Of a stretch of DNA of 64,000 nt, positions 43,488 through 52,893 are shown piece after piece. Position numbers and translations under genes: made by a program. The notes under the pieces were generated by a model that worked only from the letters and a program-made list of their open reading frames with translations, made no database searches and was not told the DNA's origin. The stretch is taken from the NCBI GenBank assembly GCA_963806735.1, contig CAWEBE010000018.1:62001-126000 (forward strand). Direction: 5' to 3'. Numbering within the stretch: position 1 is the first letter of the stretch; every line of letters starts with the position of its first letter. Source of the DNA: CADEFX01 sp963806735 (GTDB taxonomy: Bacteria > Pseudomonadota > Alphaproteobacteria > Rhizobiales > Hyphomicrobiaceae).

Positions 43488-44795
43488 ATGACGACGCGTC
43501 TTCGCTGGCCCTCACGCCTGCCGTTCTACTATGGTTGGATGGTCGTGGGCATCGCTTTCGTGACGATGGCGATCGGTGTCACGGCACGGACGGCGTTCTC
43601 GCTGCTCTTGCCGCCCCTCGTTGGCGAGTTCGGCTGGGATCGAGGTCTTGCTGCCGGGGCTTTCTCTTTCGGTTTCCTCCTCTCGGCGGTTTTGAACCCG
43701 ATCGTCGGGCGCCTTATGGATCGCCACGGACCTCGTCTCGTGATTGAGACGGGGGTCGTATTGATGGCGGCTGGGCTTCTCCTGGCACCCTTCATAGAGA
43801 AGCCTTGGCACCTCTATGCGACGCTTGGGCTAGCCGTCGGCGTCGGGGCCAACCTCACCAGTTTCGTGGTGCAATCGCTCTTCCTTCCGAACTGGTTCGT
43901 GCGCCGGCGCGGTTTGGCCATCAGCATCGCCTTCTCCGGTGTCGGCGTCGGGGCCGTCGCGCTGCTACCCTGGCTGCAGACCATCATCGAGCACGACGGC
44001 TGGCGCGCATCATGCTGGGTCATGGGTCTGCTCGTGCTTCTTCTGCTGGGCCCCATCAATCTGTTCGTGTGGCGAAGACCGCAGGACATCGGCTTGCTGC
44101 CCGACGGCGCGTCGGACACCGCTGAGGCAGCCGAGCGAGGCCGTGCTTCGAACATCGTCGACCCAGCCTGGGCTTCCATCGATTGGACGGTTGCACGCGC
44201 AATGCGCACAAGCCGCTTCTGGTGGATTGCGCTGGGCTATTTCTGCGCCCTCGTTGCATGGTACGCCGTGCAAGTGCACCAGACGAAATACCTCATCGAG
44301 GTCGGGTTCACTCCGCTCGTGGCAGCTTGGGCGCTCGGTATCGTAAGCGTCGTCGCAATTCCCGGGCAGGTCGGACTGGGGGCCCTGTCCGACCGGATCG
44401 GACGGGAGTGGATATGGTCGGCCGGATGTGCGGGTTTTGCCGTGTGCTATGCCGCGTTGATCGCCCTCGAGCACGCGCCGTCGCACGCGCTGCTCTACCT
44501 GATGGTGGTCTCGCAAGGCTTCCTGGGATACGCGCTGACATCGGTCATGGGCCCCATCGTCGCGGAGATTTTCGAGGGGCCGCGCTATGGCTCCATTTTC
44601 GGCACCATTGCCATTGCATTGACAAGTGGCGGCGCGGCTGGTCCTTGGATAGCTGGCGCCATTTACGACGCGACCGGGAGCTACAGGCTGGCTTTTCTTC
44701 TGGCCATAGCGTGCTGCGTCGTTTCTGCCGCCGCGATCTGGATTGCCGCCCCGCGCAAAGTGCGCTTAGTGCCAGGCCAGATAAAGAGTAGGTGA
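43488..44795 (+). CDS. MFS transporter
   Basis: A 435-residue major facilitator with about 12 membrane spans. The loop-2/3 motif GRLMDRHGPRLV fits the MFS signature (GxLxDrxGrR), and the second half has a matching GALSDRIGREWIW. The opening FYYGWMVVGIAFVTMAIGV and FGWDRGLAAGAFSFGFLLS resemble monocarboxylate/oxalate-formate antiporter-like MFS proteins. It probably transports a small carboxylate or drug; the substrate is not known. The SMP-30 gene is divergent, so the two may share regulation. Confidence 0.88.
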   Translation: MTTRLRWPSRLPFYYGWMVVGIAFVTMAIGVTARTAFSLLLPPLVGEFGWDRGLAAGAFSFGFLLSAVLNPIVGRLMDRHGPRLVIETGVVLMAAGLLLAPFIEKPWHLYATLGLAVGVGANLTSFVVQSLFLPNWFVRRRGLAISIAFSGVGVGAVALLPWLQTIIEHDGWRASCWVMGLLVLLLLGPINLFVWRRPQDIGLLPDGASDTAEAAERGRASNIVDPAWASIDWTVARAMRTSRFWWIALGYFCALVAWYAVQVHQTKYLIEVGFTPLVAAWALGIVSVVAIPGQVGLGALSDRIGREWIWSAGCAGFAVCYAALIALEHAPSHALLYLMVVSQGFLGYALTSVMGPIVAEIFEGPRYGSIFGTIAIALTSGGAAGPWIAGAIYDATGSYRLAFLLAIACCVVSAAAIWIAAPRKVRLVPGQIKSR

Positions 44796-44897
44796 CGATC
44801 ACACGGCTCCCCTTCAACAAGCGGCCGAGGCGCACGGTCAGCTGGATGTCCCAGCGCCTTGAGACCCGATTGAGCGAGAAACTCGCGATACTCGGCT

Positions 44898-46712
44898 TCA
44901 CAGCCATTCTTGTACGATATGCGCTTCCGACACCTCGCGATATGTGCGAGCAGCCGGAACATAGTCGGCCGTCCGGACAGGACTCGGCACCTCGTCGTTG
45001 AGCAACCCCTGGCGAGCGCGCCGCCGCGCGGGGTCTGGCAGCGGCACCGCGCTCATGAGTTTCTTGGTGTACGGATGCTGGGGGTTCTCCAGCACCGATG
45101 CACGAGGCCCGATCTCCACGATCTCGCCAAGATACATGACGGCCACGCGGTGGCTCACCCTCTCCACCACAGCAATGTCGTGGCTGATGAACAGATAAGC
45201 GAGCCGTAATTCCTCCTGCAGGTCCAGCATGAGGTTTATGACCTGCGCCTTGATCGAGACATCGAGGGCCGATACGGCCTCGTCGGCCACGATCAGCTTC
45301 GGCGACAGCGCCAGGGCTCGTGCAATGCACAGTCTCTGCCGCTGACCTCCCGAGAATTCATGCGGGAACCGCGATGCCATGTCCGGCGGGAGACCGACCT
45401 TGCGCAGAAGCTCTCCCACGCGTTGGCGGGCTGTGCGTGCGTCGCACAGGCCATGCACAACCATCGGTTCGGCGATGGCGGCGCCGACGGTCTTGCGCGG
45501 ATTGAGGCTGGCGAAAGGATCCTGGAAGATCATCTGCATGCGCCGGCGTGCCGTGCGCAAGCCTTCCCGATCGAGCATGCCGATGTCCTGGCCCTCGAAC
45601 AGGATGGTCCCGGCCGAGGGTTGTACGAGGCGCAGGATTGACCGTCCCGTCGTGGATTTGCCGCAGCCCGACTCTCCGACCAGCGCCAGCGTTTCTCCCG
45701 CTCTGACACTGAAGGAGATTTTCTCGACCGCGTGGACCCGTCCGCTGATGCGACGCAATATGCCCGTGCGCACGTCGAATCGGGTTGTCAGCTCGGACAC
45801 CTCGAGGATCGGCCGCTCCGTCTCGTCGATGCTCGATACCGTAGGCGGCGCAGCGGTGACGACACCGCTCGCGATGTCGACGATGGGAAACCGCAAAGGC
45901 TGCAACTCGCCGCGCATGGCGCCAAGGTGCGGCACGGCAGCAAGCAGAGCGCGCGTATAGGGATGCTGAGGGTCGGCAAACACGCGGCCGGTCTCGCCAT
46001 CCTCCACTTTGCGACCCTGCCACATGACGACCACTCGATCCGCGATCTCGGCGACCACCCCCATATCGTGCGTGATGAAAAGGACGGACATGCCCTCTTC
46101 GTCCTGCAAGGCCTTGATGAGCTCGAGGATCTGCGCCTGGATTGTCACGTCGAGTGCGGTCGTGGGCTCATCCGCAATGAGCAGCTTGGGCCGGCACGCC
46201 AGCGCCATGGCGATCATCACGCGTTGGCGCATTCCGCCGGAAAAGCGGTGCGGATACTCGTGCACCCGCTGGCGCGCGGCCGGGATGCGCACCCGCTCCA
46301 GGATGCGCACGGTCTCTGTCTCCGCCGCGCCACGCGACAAGCCACGGTGGTAGATAAGAGCCTCCGCGATCTGGAACCCGACCGTGAGCACAGGATTGAG
46401 GCTCGTCATCGGCTCCTGGAAGATCATGGAGATGCGGTTGCCTCTGACCTTGCGCATCTCCTCTTCCGGCAAATCGAGCAGGCTTTGACCCTCGAGCGCG
46501 ACTCGGCCCTGAATGCGGCCGTTCACCGCCGATACCAGCTGCATGATGGACAACGCGGTGACGCTCTTGCCCGAGCCCGACTCGCCCACGATGGCCATTG
46601 TCTGGCGCGGCCCGATCTCGAAGCCGACGTTGTCGACCACCGTGCGCCACTCGCGGTCGACCCTGAACGAGGTCGAAAGACCTGAGACGGACAGGACCGG
46701 ACCCTGCGTCAT
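44898..46712 (-). CDS. Dipeptide/oligopeptide ABC transporter, fused dual ATP-binding protein (GsiA-like)
   Basis: A 604-residue fusion of two peptide-type ATPases (DppD and DppF). The first domain has Walker A GESGSGKSV, signature FSGGMRQR and Walker B LLIADEPTTALD. The second has GESGCGKSTTG, FSGGQRQR and LIVADEAVSALD. The two are joined by an oligopeptide/dipeptide C-terminal linker. It powers the transporter formed by the permease genes upstream, from which it is separated by five bases. Confidence 0.9.
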   Translation of the reverse strand: MTQGPVLSVSGLSTSFRVDREWRTVVDNVGFEIGPRQTMAIVGESGSGKSVTALSIMQLVSAVNGRIQGRVALEGQSLLDLPEEEMRKVRGNRISMIFQEPMTSLNPVLTVGFQIAEALIYHRGLSRGAAETETVRILERVRIPAARQRVHEYPHRFSGGMRQRVMIAMALACRPKLLIADEPTTALDVTIQAQILELIKALQDEEGMSVLFITHDMGVVAEIADRVVVMWQGRKVEDGETGRVFADPQHPYTRALLAAVPHLGAMRGELQPLRFPIVDIASGVVTAAPPTVSSIDETERPILEVSELTTRFDVRTGILRRISGRVHAVEKISFSVRAGETLALVGESGCGKSTTGRSILRLVQPSAGTILFEGQDIGMLDREGLRTARRRMQMIFQDPFASLNPRKTVGAAIAEPMVVHGLCDARTARQRVGELLRKVGLPPDMASRFPHEFSGGQRQRLCIARALALSPKLIVADEAVSALDVSIKAQVINLMLDLQEELRLAYLFISHDIAVVERVSHRVAVMYLGEIVEIGPRASVLENPQHPYTKKLMSAVPLPDPARRRARQGLLNDEVPSPVRTADYVPAARTYREVSEAHIVQEWL

Positions 46713-46717
46713 CGGTA

Positions 46718-47608
46718 CTAGGCCTCACCCTTGAGCTTGGGATCAATGGCGTCGCGCAATCCGTCCCCCAGCAGGTTCAGCGCGAAGACGACGATGAGAA
46801 TCGCGAGCCCTGGCGCCACGGCGAGCCAGGCGCTGTCCAAGATATTCTCGAAGCCCTCGCGAATCATGCCGCCCCAGGTCGGTGTCGGCGGCTTCACACC
46901 CAGGCCGATGAAGGCCAGCGATGCTTCCGTGCGAATGGCATTGGCGAGCCAGAGCGAGGCCATCACCAGGATCTCGGGAAAGATGTTGGGCAGGATGTGG
47001 CCGCCCATGATGCGCGTGTCCGAGTAGCCGAGCGCCCGGCAAGCCTCGATATATTCGCGCTCCTTGACCGCGATGGTCGGCGCGCGGGCGATGCGTGCGA
47101 ACGCTGGCACGGAGGTGAGCGCGATCGCCAGAATAATGTTCGTCATTGACGGCCCGAGCATGGCGACGATCAGCAAGCCGAGGATCAGGGATGGAAACGC
47201 CAGCAGCATGTCCATAGCCTGCATGACGATGACGTCGAAGCGCCCGCCGTACCAGCCGGCCAGAATGCCGATCACCGAGCCCAGAAGCATGGCGGCGAGC
47301 GTCGAGACGAATCCGATGACCAGCGAGATGCGCGCGCCATACAGAAGGCGGGAGAGGATGTCGCGGCCGAAGGCATCGGTGCCGATTGGGTGCTCTGCGG
47401 TCGGCGGCCGGAGCTTGTAGAGGATATTCTGCTCGACCGGATCGTGCGGGACCAGCCAGGGCGCACAGATAGCGGCTAGAGCAACGATCAGGAAAATGAC
47501 GAGACCCACCCACGAGGTCTTGTTGGCGTTGAAGGCCTTGACCGTCGCCCTGGCCATGTAGGCCAGGGGAGAAGGGGCAGGCTGCGGAGCGTGCTGGGCG
47601 ACCGTCAT
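46718..47608 (-). CDS. Peptide/nickel-type ABC transporter permease (DppC-like)
   Basis: A 296-residue DppC-type permease with an N-terminal OppC_N domain (NKTSWVGLVIFLIVALAAICAPW), HPIGTDAFGRDILSRLLYGAR and the EAA loop around REYIEACRALGYSDTRIMG. It overlaps the DppB gene by four bases (ATGA). It forms the inner-membrane channel with DppB. Confidence 0.9.
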   Translation of the reverse strand: MTVAQHAPQPAPSPLAYMARATVKAFNANKTSWVGLVIFLIVALAAICAPWLVPHDPVEQNILYKLRPPTAEHPIGTDAFGRDILSRLLYGARISLVIGFVSTLAAMLLGSVIGILAGWYGGRFDVIVMQAMDMLLAFPSLILGLLIVAMLGPSMTNIILAIALTSVPAFARIARAPTIAVKEREYIEACRALGYSDTRIMGGHILPNIFPEILVMASLWLANAIRTEASLAFIGLGVKPPTPTWGGMIREGFENILDSAWLAVAPGLAILIVVFALNLLGDGLRDAIDPKLKGEA

Positions 47609-48543
47609 TGCAGTTTGACCCTGGGATCGGCCACACCGTAGGCCAGATCCGTCATGAGGTTCACGGCCACCACGATCAGCGTGTAGATCACCATCATGCC
47701 TTGCAGCATGGTGTAGTCGCGCTGATTGAGAGCCCCGACGATGAGCTTGCCCAGCCCTGGCCGGCTGAACACGATCTCGGTCAGCACCGAATTGCCGATC
47801 AGGATGCTGAGGTAGAGGCCGATGACGGTGATGACCGGAATGAGCGCGTTGCGCAGCGCGTGGCGCCACACGACAGCACGCCAGGGGACGCCCTTGGCCC
47901 GCGCCGTCCGCACGTAGTCCTCGGCCAGCACATCGAGCATGGCGGAGCGGGTGACACGCGTAATGTAAGCCGCAGTGATCAGACCGAGATTGATGGCCGG
48001 TAGCGTGATCGACTGGAACCAGGCGCCGGCGCTTCCGGTTCGGGCGCTGATCACCGGGAACCATGGCAGGGCGATCGAAAAGGCCAGCAGCAGCAGGATG
48101 GCCGACACGAACGGCGGAAAGGATAGTCCGAGCAGTGAGCTGATCCGTGACGCATAGTCGACGGCGCGGTTGCGATTGACGGCAGCCCACACCCCGAGCG
48201 GAACGCCTATGGCCGTGCCGAGCAGGAGCGAGACGAGGGTGAGCTCGATCGTCCACGGTAAGACTTTCAGGACTTCCTCGATGACAGGTCGTCCGGTCAC
48301 CATGGAGACGCCCCAGTCACCCCGAAGCGCTCCGCCCAGAAACGTGGCGTATTGTTGCCAGACGGGCTTATCGAGCCCGAGCCGCACGCGCATCGCCTCG
48401 ATGGCCTCGCGGCTCGCTTGATCGCCCAGGATCACCTGCGCCGGATCGCCGGGCACGATCCGCACCAGCAGGAATACGAGGGTGAGAACCGCAAACAGCG
48501 TGACGACGGCAAAGGCCAGCCGGCGAATGAGAAATGCGGTCAT
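47605..48543 (-). CDS. Peptide/nickel-type ABC transporter permease (DppB-like)
   Basis: A 312-residue DppB-type permease. The N-terminal FLIRRLAFAVVTLFAVLTLVF is typical, as are RIVPGDPAQVILG, LGLSFPPFVSAILLLLAFS, and the EAA loop EDYVRTARAKGVPWRAVV. It has six spans. It is followed by DppC with a four-base overlap and preceded by the binding protein gene at 63 bases. Confidence 0.9.
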   Translation of the reverse strand: MTAFLIRRLAFAVVTLFAVLTLVFLLVRIVPGDPAQVILGDQASREAIEAMRVRLGLDKPVWQQYATFLGGALRGDWGVSMVTGRPVIEEVLKVLPWTIELTLVSLLLGTAIGVPLGVWAAVNRNRAVDYASRISSLLGLSFPPFVSAILLLLAFSIALPWFPVISARTGSAGAWFQSITLPAINLGLITAAYITRVTRSAMLDVLAEDYVRTARAKGVPWRAVVWRHALRNALIPVITVIGLYLSILIGNSVLTEIVFSRPGLGKLIVGALNQRDYTMLQGMMVIYTLIVVAVNLMTDLAYGVADPRVKLQ

Positions 48544-48605
48544 GACCACACGCGGAAGGCGGCGGCACGGACACCGGGTGGCCGCGCCGCGGCGCCATGG
48601 ACGAA

Positions 48606-50163
48606 CTACTTCGTGAAGCGCGTCTTCTCGGTGATCGCCGGTGACAGATTGAGCGACCCCTTCAGCTCGTAGCCCAGATCGAGCGAGTCCTTGTAGGCCC
48701 AGATCTGCATCTGCTCGTGGATCGGGATGCCGCAGACCTCCTTGATCAGCTTCTCCTGCGCGGTCTTCCAAAGCGCTTTCTGCTTCGACGCGTCAGGCTC
48801 GACGCGCGCCGCTTCGATATCCTGATCCGCCAGTTTGCAGTGCGTGAAGTTGGTCACAGCTGTCGGCGTCTTGACCTGTGACTTGGAGTGGTAGAACTGA
48901 CTCAGATAAATGTCGGCGACAGGAAAGCGCGCCGCCTGATAGTGCACGATCGGCGACAGATCCTCGCGGATCTTGGCATGAAACGTGGCGTGCTCGACGA
49001 GCTCGATGTCGAGATTGATGCTGGCTTTCTTGAGCTGGGCCTGCACCGCCTCGATGACGCTCTGCATGCCAGGTAGCGTCGTGTGGATGGTCTTGACAGT
49101 GATGCCGTTGGGATGGCCGGCCTCCGCCAGAAGCTTCTTGGCTTTCTCCGGATCGTAGGGATACAGCGGCGCCTGCTCATCCGTCCCGAGATAGCCGGAA
49201 GGCACGATGGACACCGAGGGACGCGAGACACCGGGGCCCTTGAACGCCACCATACCCTTGCGGTCGATGGCATGCGCGATGGCTTGACGGACGCGGATAT
49301 CGTCGAGCGGTTTGACGGCGGTGTTGAGGTAGATCGCCGACAGCTCGGCCAGCTCCATGGTTGCGACCTTGACGCCCGGTAGCTTCGACGTACGTTCGAC
49401 CCACGTCTGCTCCTGTCGGCCATAGAGCATGTCGAGCTCGCCGGACTGGAAGGCCAGGTCGCGGCTCGCGTCGGAGGGGATGTAGCGGTACATGATCTCC
49501 TCGAGCTGCGGCGCGCCGCGGAAGTACTGCTTGTTGGCGCGCAGCTTCACGTACTGCTGAGGCTGGTACTCGACGAACTCGAACGGCCCGGTGCCGATCG
49601 GCTTCTTCTGGAAGTCGGCCCCCATTTCCTCGCCGGCCTTTTTGCAGACCATGTTGCCGCCGTGATAGTTGGCGAGGTAGCCGAGAAAGCCGGGAACAGG
49701 GTTCTTGAGCGTGATCTTCACGGTTGACTTGTCGGGAGCTTCGACCTTGTCGAAGCTGGAGAAGTCGTTGGAGAATGACGACGTGGCCTTGGTCGCGGCA
49801 CGATTGATCGAGTACACCGCGTCCGCCGAGGTGAATTCACCGTAGCCGTGATGGCACTGCACGCCCGCGCGGATCTTGAACGTCCACTCTGTTCCCGTTG
49901 CATTGGACGACCAGCTCTCGGCGATGTCAGGCTCGATGAACTCCGGACTCGCCTGACCGGGTCTGATCCGCACGAGGCCGTTGAACATCCAATTGAGGAG
50001 ACCCTTGTCCGGCGTGGTTGCCGTCAGATGCGGATCGAGCTTGCCGGCATCCGCAGAGGCCATGCCGACGACGAGCGTCTTTTTCTGCGCAAGCGCGCTC
50101 CCCGGCGCGGCAAGTCATGGCTGCCAGCGCCAGCATCGGCACCAGATACCTCGATGTTTTCAT
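48606..50163 (-). pseudogene. Peptide ABC transporter substrate-binding protein, frameshifted in the signal peptide
   Basis: The mature domain is a normal SBP_bac_5 (DppA/OppA) protein of about 485 residues (KLDPHLTATTPDKGLLNWMF; IAESWSSNATGTEWTFKIR; IRVRQAIAHAIDRKGMVAF), read from ATG 50063 without a signal peptide. The expected signal begins at ATG 50163 (MKTSRYLVPMLALAAM) in another frame. The bases between them in the mature frame read LAAPGSALAQKKTLVVGM, with a cleavage site. Removing one base near 50115 joins both into a standard exported protein. As it stands, translation from 50063 would leave it in the cytoplasm. It is either a true mutation or an indel error. Confidence 0.72.
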
Positions 50164-50383
50164 GACGGATTCCCCATGTGACGGATACGCTATTGGTTGC
50201 GCATTCTAGTCGGACATGCAAGGGCAAGCCCTCGCATTGGATGGGTCGCATGCCCGTTATGGTTGGCGAAGGCCCCATGCCGAGCACAAGCATGAAGCTG
50301 AGCGACAGGGCATGCCGGCCAAAACCTTGATCGGAAATACGGCAGTTCGTTCGCTCACCAGCAGCGCATGCTAAGCTGCGCTC

Positions 50384-51295
50384 ATGCATACGTTCCTTGG
50401 CGTGCCTGCGACTGCACTAGATGCCGTGTCCGCTGGCGACATTGTCATCCTCGGCGCCTGCGATGCCACGCCTTACGAGAAGAACAAGCCAAGCCACGCA
50501 CGCAATGCGCCACAGGCGCTGCGTAATGCCAGCGGCCGCTACGCGTCTTGGCATGACCACGTTGATTTCGATACGGGAGAGGCGATGCTGTCGGCGCGTC
50601 GCCGTGTCGTCGACGCGGGTGACATTGCGACATCACCCGATACTCCCGTGGAAAATCGCCGGAAGATTGAAGCTTCCGTCCGCCAGTTGCTTCAGTCCCA
50701 GGCGACCCCGGTCGTTTTGGGAGGCGATGATTTAGTGCCCATTCCGATGCTTGCGGCCTATGAAGCGCATGGTCCCATCTGGATCATTCAAGTCGATGCA
50801 CACATTGACTGGCGGGACGAGCGCTCAGGCGAGCGCATGGGCTGGAGCAGTCCCATGCGGCGCGCGTCAGAGATGCCGTGGGTGGCCGGCATGGTGCAGA
50901 TTGGCGCTAGGGGCGTCGGCAGCGCGCGACCAGAGGACCTCGAGGCTGCACAGCGATGGGGATCTAAAATCATTACAGCGCCTCGCGTGCACGAGCGCGG
51001 CGTTGAGGTTGCGCTGGACCAAATACCGCGTGGTGCGCGCACGTTCATCACTTTCGACTGTGACGCCCTGGAGCCGAGCCTCATGCCGGCTGTAGCCGCG
51101 CCCGTTCCCGGAGGATTGAGCTACTGGCAGGCCGTTGCCCTATTTGATGGCATCGCCTCGCGAAGCCAGATTGTAGGATTTGATATTGTGGAGCTGGTGC
51201 CGGATCGGGACGTAAGCGGTATTTCCGTCATCACGTCCGTGCGCCTCATAACTCATGCCATAAACGCTATTGCTTCGAGCAGAGCTAGGGACTGA
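50384..51295 (+). CDS. Arginase/agmatinase family protein with altered first metal motif
   Basis: A 303-residue ureohydrolase. The two Mn motifs DAHID (138-142) and FDCDALEPS (Asp225, Asp227) are intact, but the first motif, normally GGDHS, is GGDDLVP (113-116), so the His ligand is replaced by Asp. The ending VPGGLSYWQAVALFDGIA is typical of agmatinases. It probably hydrolyses an amidino compound such as agmatine or guanidinobutyrate, or acts on a different substrate because of the changed ligand. It is flanked by unrelated genes. Confidence 0.85.
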   Translation: MHTFLGVPATALDAVSAGDIVILGACDATPYEKNKPSHARNAPQALRNASGRYASWHDHVDFDTGEAMLSARRRVVDAGDIATSPDTPVENRRKIEASVRQLLQSQATPVVLGGDDLVPIPMLAAYEAHGPIWIIQVDAHIDWRDERSGERMGWSSPMRRASEMPWVAGMVQIGARGVGSARPEDLEAAQRWGSKIITAPRVHERGVEVALDQIPRGARTFITFDCDALEPSLMPAVAAPVPGGLSYWQAVALFDGIASRSQIVGFDIVELVPDRDVSGISVITSVRLITHAINAIASSRARD

Positions 51296-51402
51296 TGCTG
51301 ACTTCGCGGCGGCCTGCAGTTGGCTTGCCTTGACAGCTGCCAATGCAAGGGCTGCAACGCCAGACAGCGGCGCGGGTCAGACCGCGCCGAGCCTGGCCCT
51401 GT

Positions 51403-52350
51403 TTAAGCCGCCTGCTGGATCGCAGACAGCTGCCAGCCGTCGTTTGGCGTGCGCTGATCCCGCCGGAAGGTCCAGAACTCGGTTGCCTCGGTCGGACCGC
51501 TGGCGTGGCCGGAGACAACCTGGCCGCTGACCCTGTCCACCATGGCGTCCACGAGGGCGTAGCGCATAGCGACAGTGGCGTAGTCAGAGCCGCCCTCGCG
51601 CCAAGCCTCGGACACATCGCCTTGCAGCAACTTCACACCCGAGATCTCGTTGCGGGCGCCCTGCTTGACATTGTCAGCCAGTTCCGCGCTGAAGTGGGAC
51701 AACATCTCCGGCGTCGTCACATCGGCTAGCCGATCGACGTCCTCGCGGCTATAGGCCGTCTGGATCTCGCCCAATAGTTTCTCGAAGGTGTCCAAGTCGG
51801 TCTGACCGATGGATAACGCGCTGGCTGCGGCAGCTCCGCTTCCGGAGCCATTGAGGGATTGCCGGTTCAGCATGTCGCGCAGCGATGACTGATTAAGGTT
51901 TCGCGCCGAGGCGGTGGCATAGGCCGGCTGCCGGCGTGCCCGCAGCAGCATCACCACCAGATAGACAGCGCCGGCGATCAGGGCGAACTGCAGCACGAAG
52001 CCAAGAACGCTGGCCAACGCCCCAAATCCGAAGATGCTGGCAAAGGCGGCACCTATCAGACCTCCCATCAACAATCCACGCCATCCGCCGAAACGGGAGG
52101 CCTGTGCAGCAGCGCCGCTACCGGACTGCGCGCTCTGCGCATTCGTCGGCGCACCCTTCTGGGTGATCGATTTCTCGACCGGCGCGGCCTTCGGAGCCGT
52201 ATTGGTGGCAGGCGGAGTGGAATACGTGTTGCTGCCGCGGCTGCCGAAACTTCCGCCCCTGCCAGCGCGGGCTTCCGCCAAGTCCACCGCGAAGATCGAA
52301 AATGCTGCCGCCAGCGCAACTGCCGCGACCGCCGAACGGGAGAAGGACAT
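51403..52350 (-). CDS. Tim44 domain-containing membrane protein
   Basis: A 315-residue protein with a signal peptide (SRSAVAAVALAAAFSIFAVD, then AEARAG), a Gly/Ser-rich linker, two membrane spans (about residues 90-140: GLLMGGLIGAAFASIFGFGA and VLGFVLQFALIAGAVYLVVML) and a C-terminal Tim44-like domain (TDLDTFEKLLGEIQTAYSRED; FWTFRRDQRTPNDGWQLSAI). This architecture is common in Hyphomicrobiales and Burkholderia, where its role is unknown. Confidence 0.86.
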   Translation of the reverse strand: MSFSRSAVAAVALAAAFSIFAVDLAEARAGRGGSFGSRGSNTYSTPPATNTAPKAAPVEKSITQKGAPTNAQSAQSGSGAAAQASRFGGWRGLLMGGLIGAAFASIFGFGALASVLGFVLQFALIAGAVYLVVMLLRARRQPAYATASARNLNQSSLRDMLNRQSLNGSGSGAAAASALSIGQTDLDTFEKLLGEIQTAYSREDVDRLADVTTPEMLSHFSAELADNVKQGARNEISGVKLLQGDVSEAWREGGSDYATVAMRYALVDAMVDRVSGQVVSGHASGPTEATEFWTFRRDQRTPNDGWQLSAIQQAA

Positions 52351-52893
52351 CGGTTTGCTCCGGTATGGCTCGAGAGTCCTATATGGGGGTGCCAGGGCCT
52401 ATTGTCACGAGACAAACGGCTCTCGAACCGATGCTTTGGCTGGTTCAGCACTACACGATATGGGCTGCCTGGGTAATTGCCAAAAGATAATAAATTCGGA
52501 TTTCTTTTTTGGCAGAGTGGGTCAAGTCCCCAAATCTTGGACAGCCGGCCTTTGACGGCAGTGCCGGGCCACGCTTGCCGGCATGTCTCGGCGACGCTCA
52601 AAATTGGATCTCTATGGCTAGCAAACTGACTGATCAGATGCGCAACATTGTCGAGGTCACGATCCCGGTCGCCAACGGCGACCTGTCCAAGAAGATCACA
52701 GTCGACGTGCGCGGCGAGATCCCGCAAGCATTCAGTCCTTGGTGAGTGCCCCTTTGCACGCCAACTGAAGCCGGTTGTTCAGAATGTGTTGGGTTGCGGC
52801 AGCTTGTGGCTGCGCCGACCCCCAAAAGCTAGTTGCTCCCTCGAAAATCTGCTTTGCTGGACCTGTGGTCATTGCACAGGGAAGGCAACCTAA
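52351..52893. other. Intergenic region with a HAMP-domain gene remnant
   Basis: These 543 bases between the Tim44 gene and the LLM oxidoreductase hold only the HAMP-like fragment described separately (52614-52737) and no complete gene. No tRNA or clear terminator was seen. Confidence 0.5.
52614..52737 (+). pseudogene. HAMP-repeat histidine kinase fragment
   Basis: About 40 residues match the HAMP repeats of large hybrid sensor kinases: LTDQMRNIVEVTIPVANGDL followed by SKKITVDVRGEIPQ, very close to the usual repeat (VRNIAEVTTAVANGDLSKKI). The repeat breaks off, with no kinase domain after it. It is a leftover of a rearranged kinase gene and has no gene neighbours of this type in the window. 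Confidence 0.55.
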
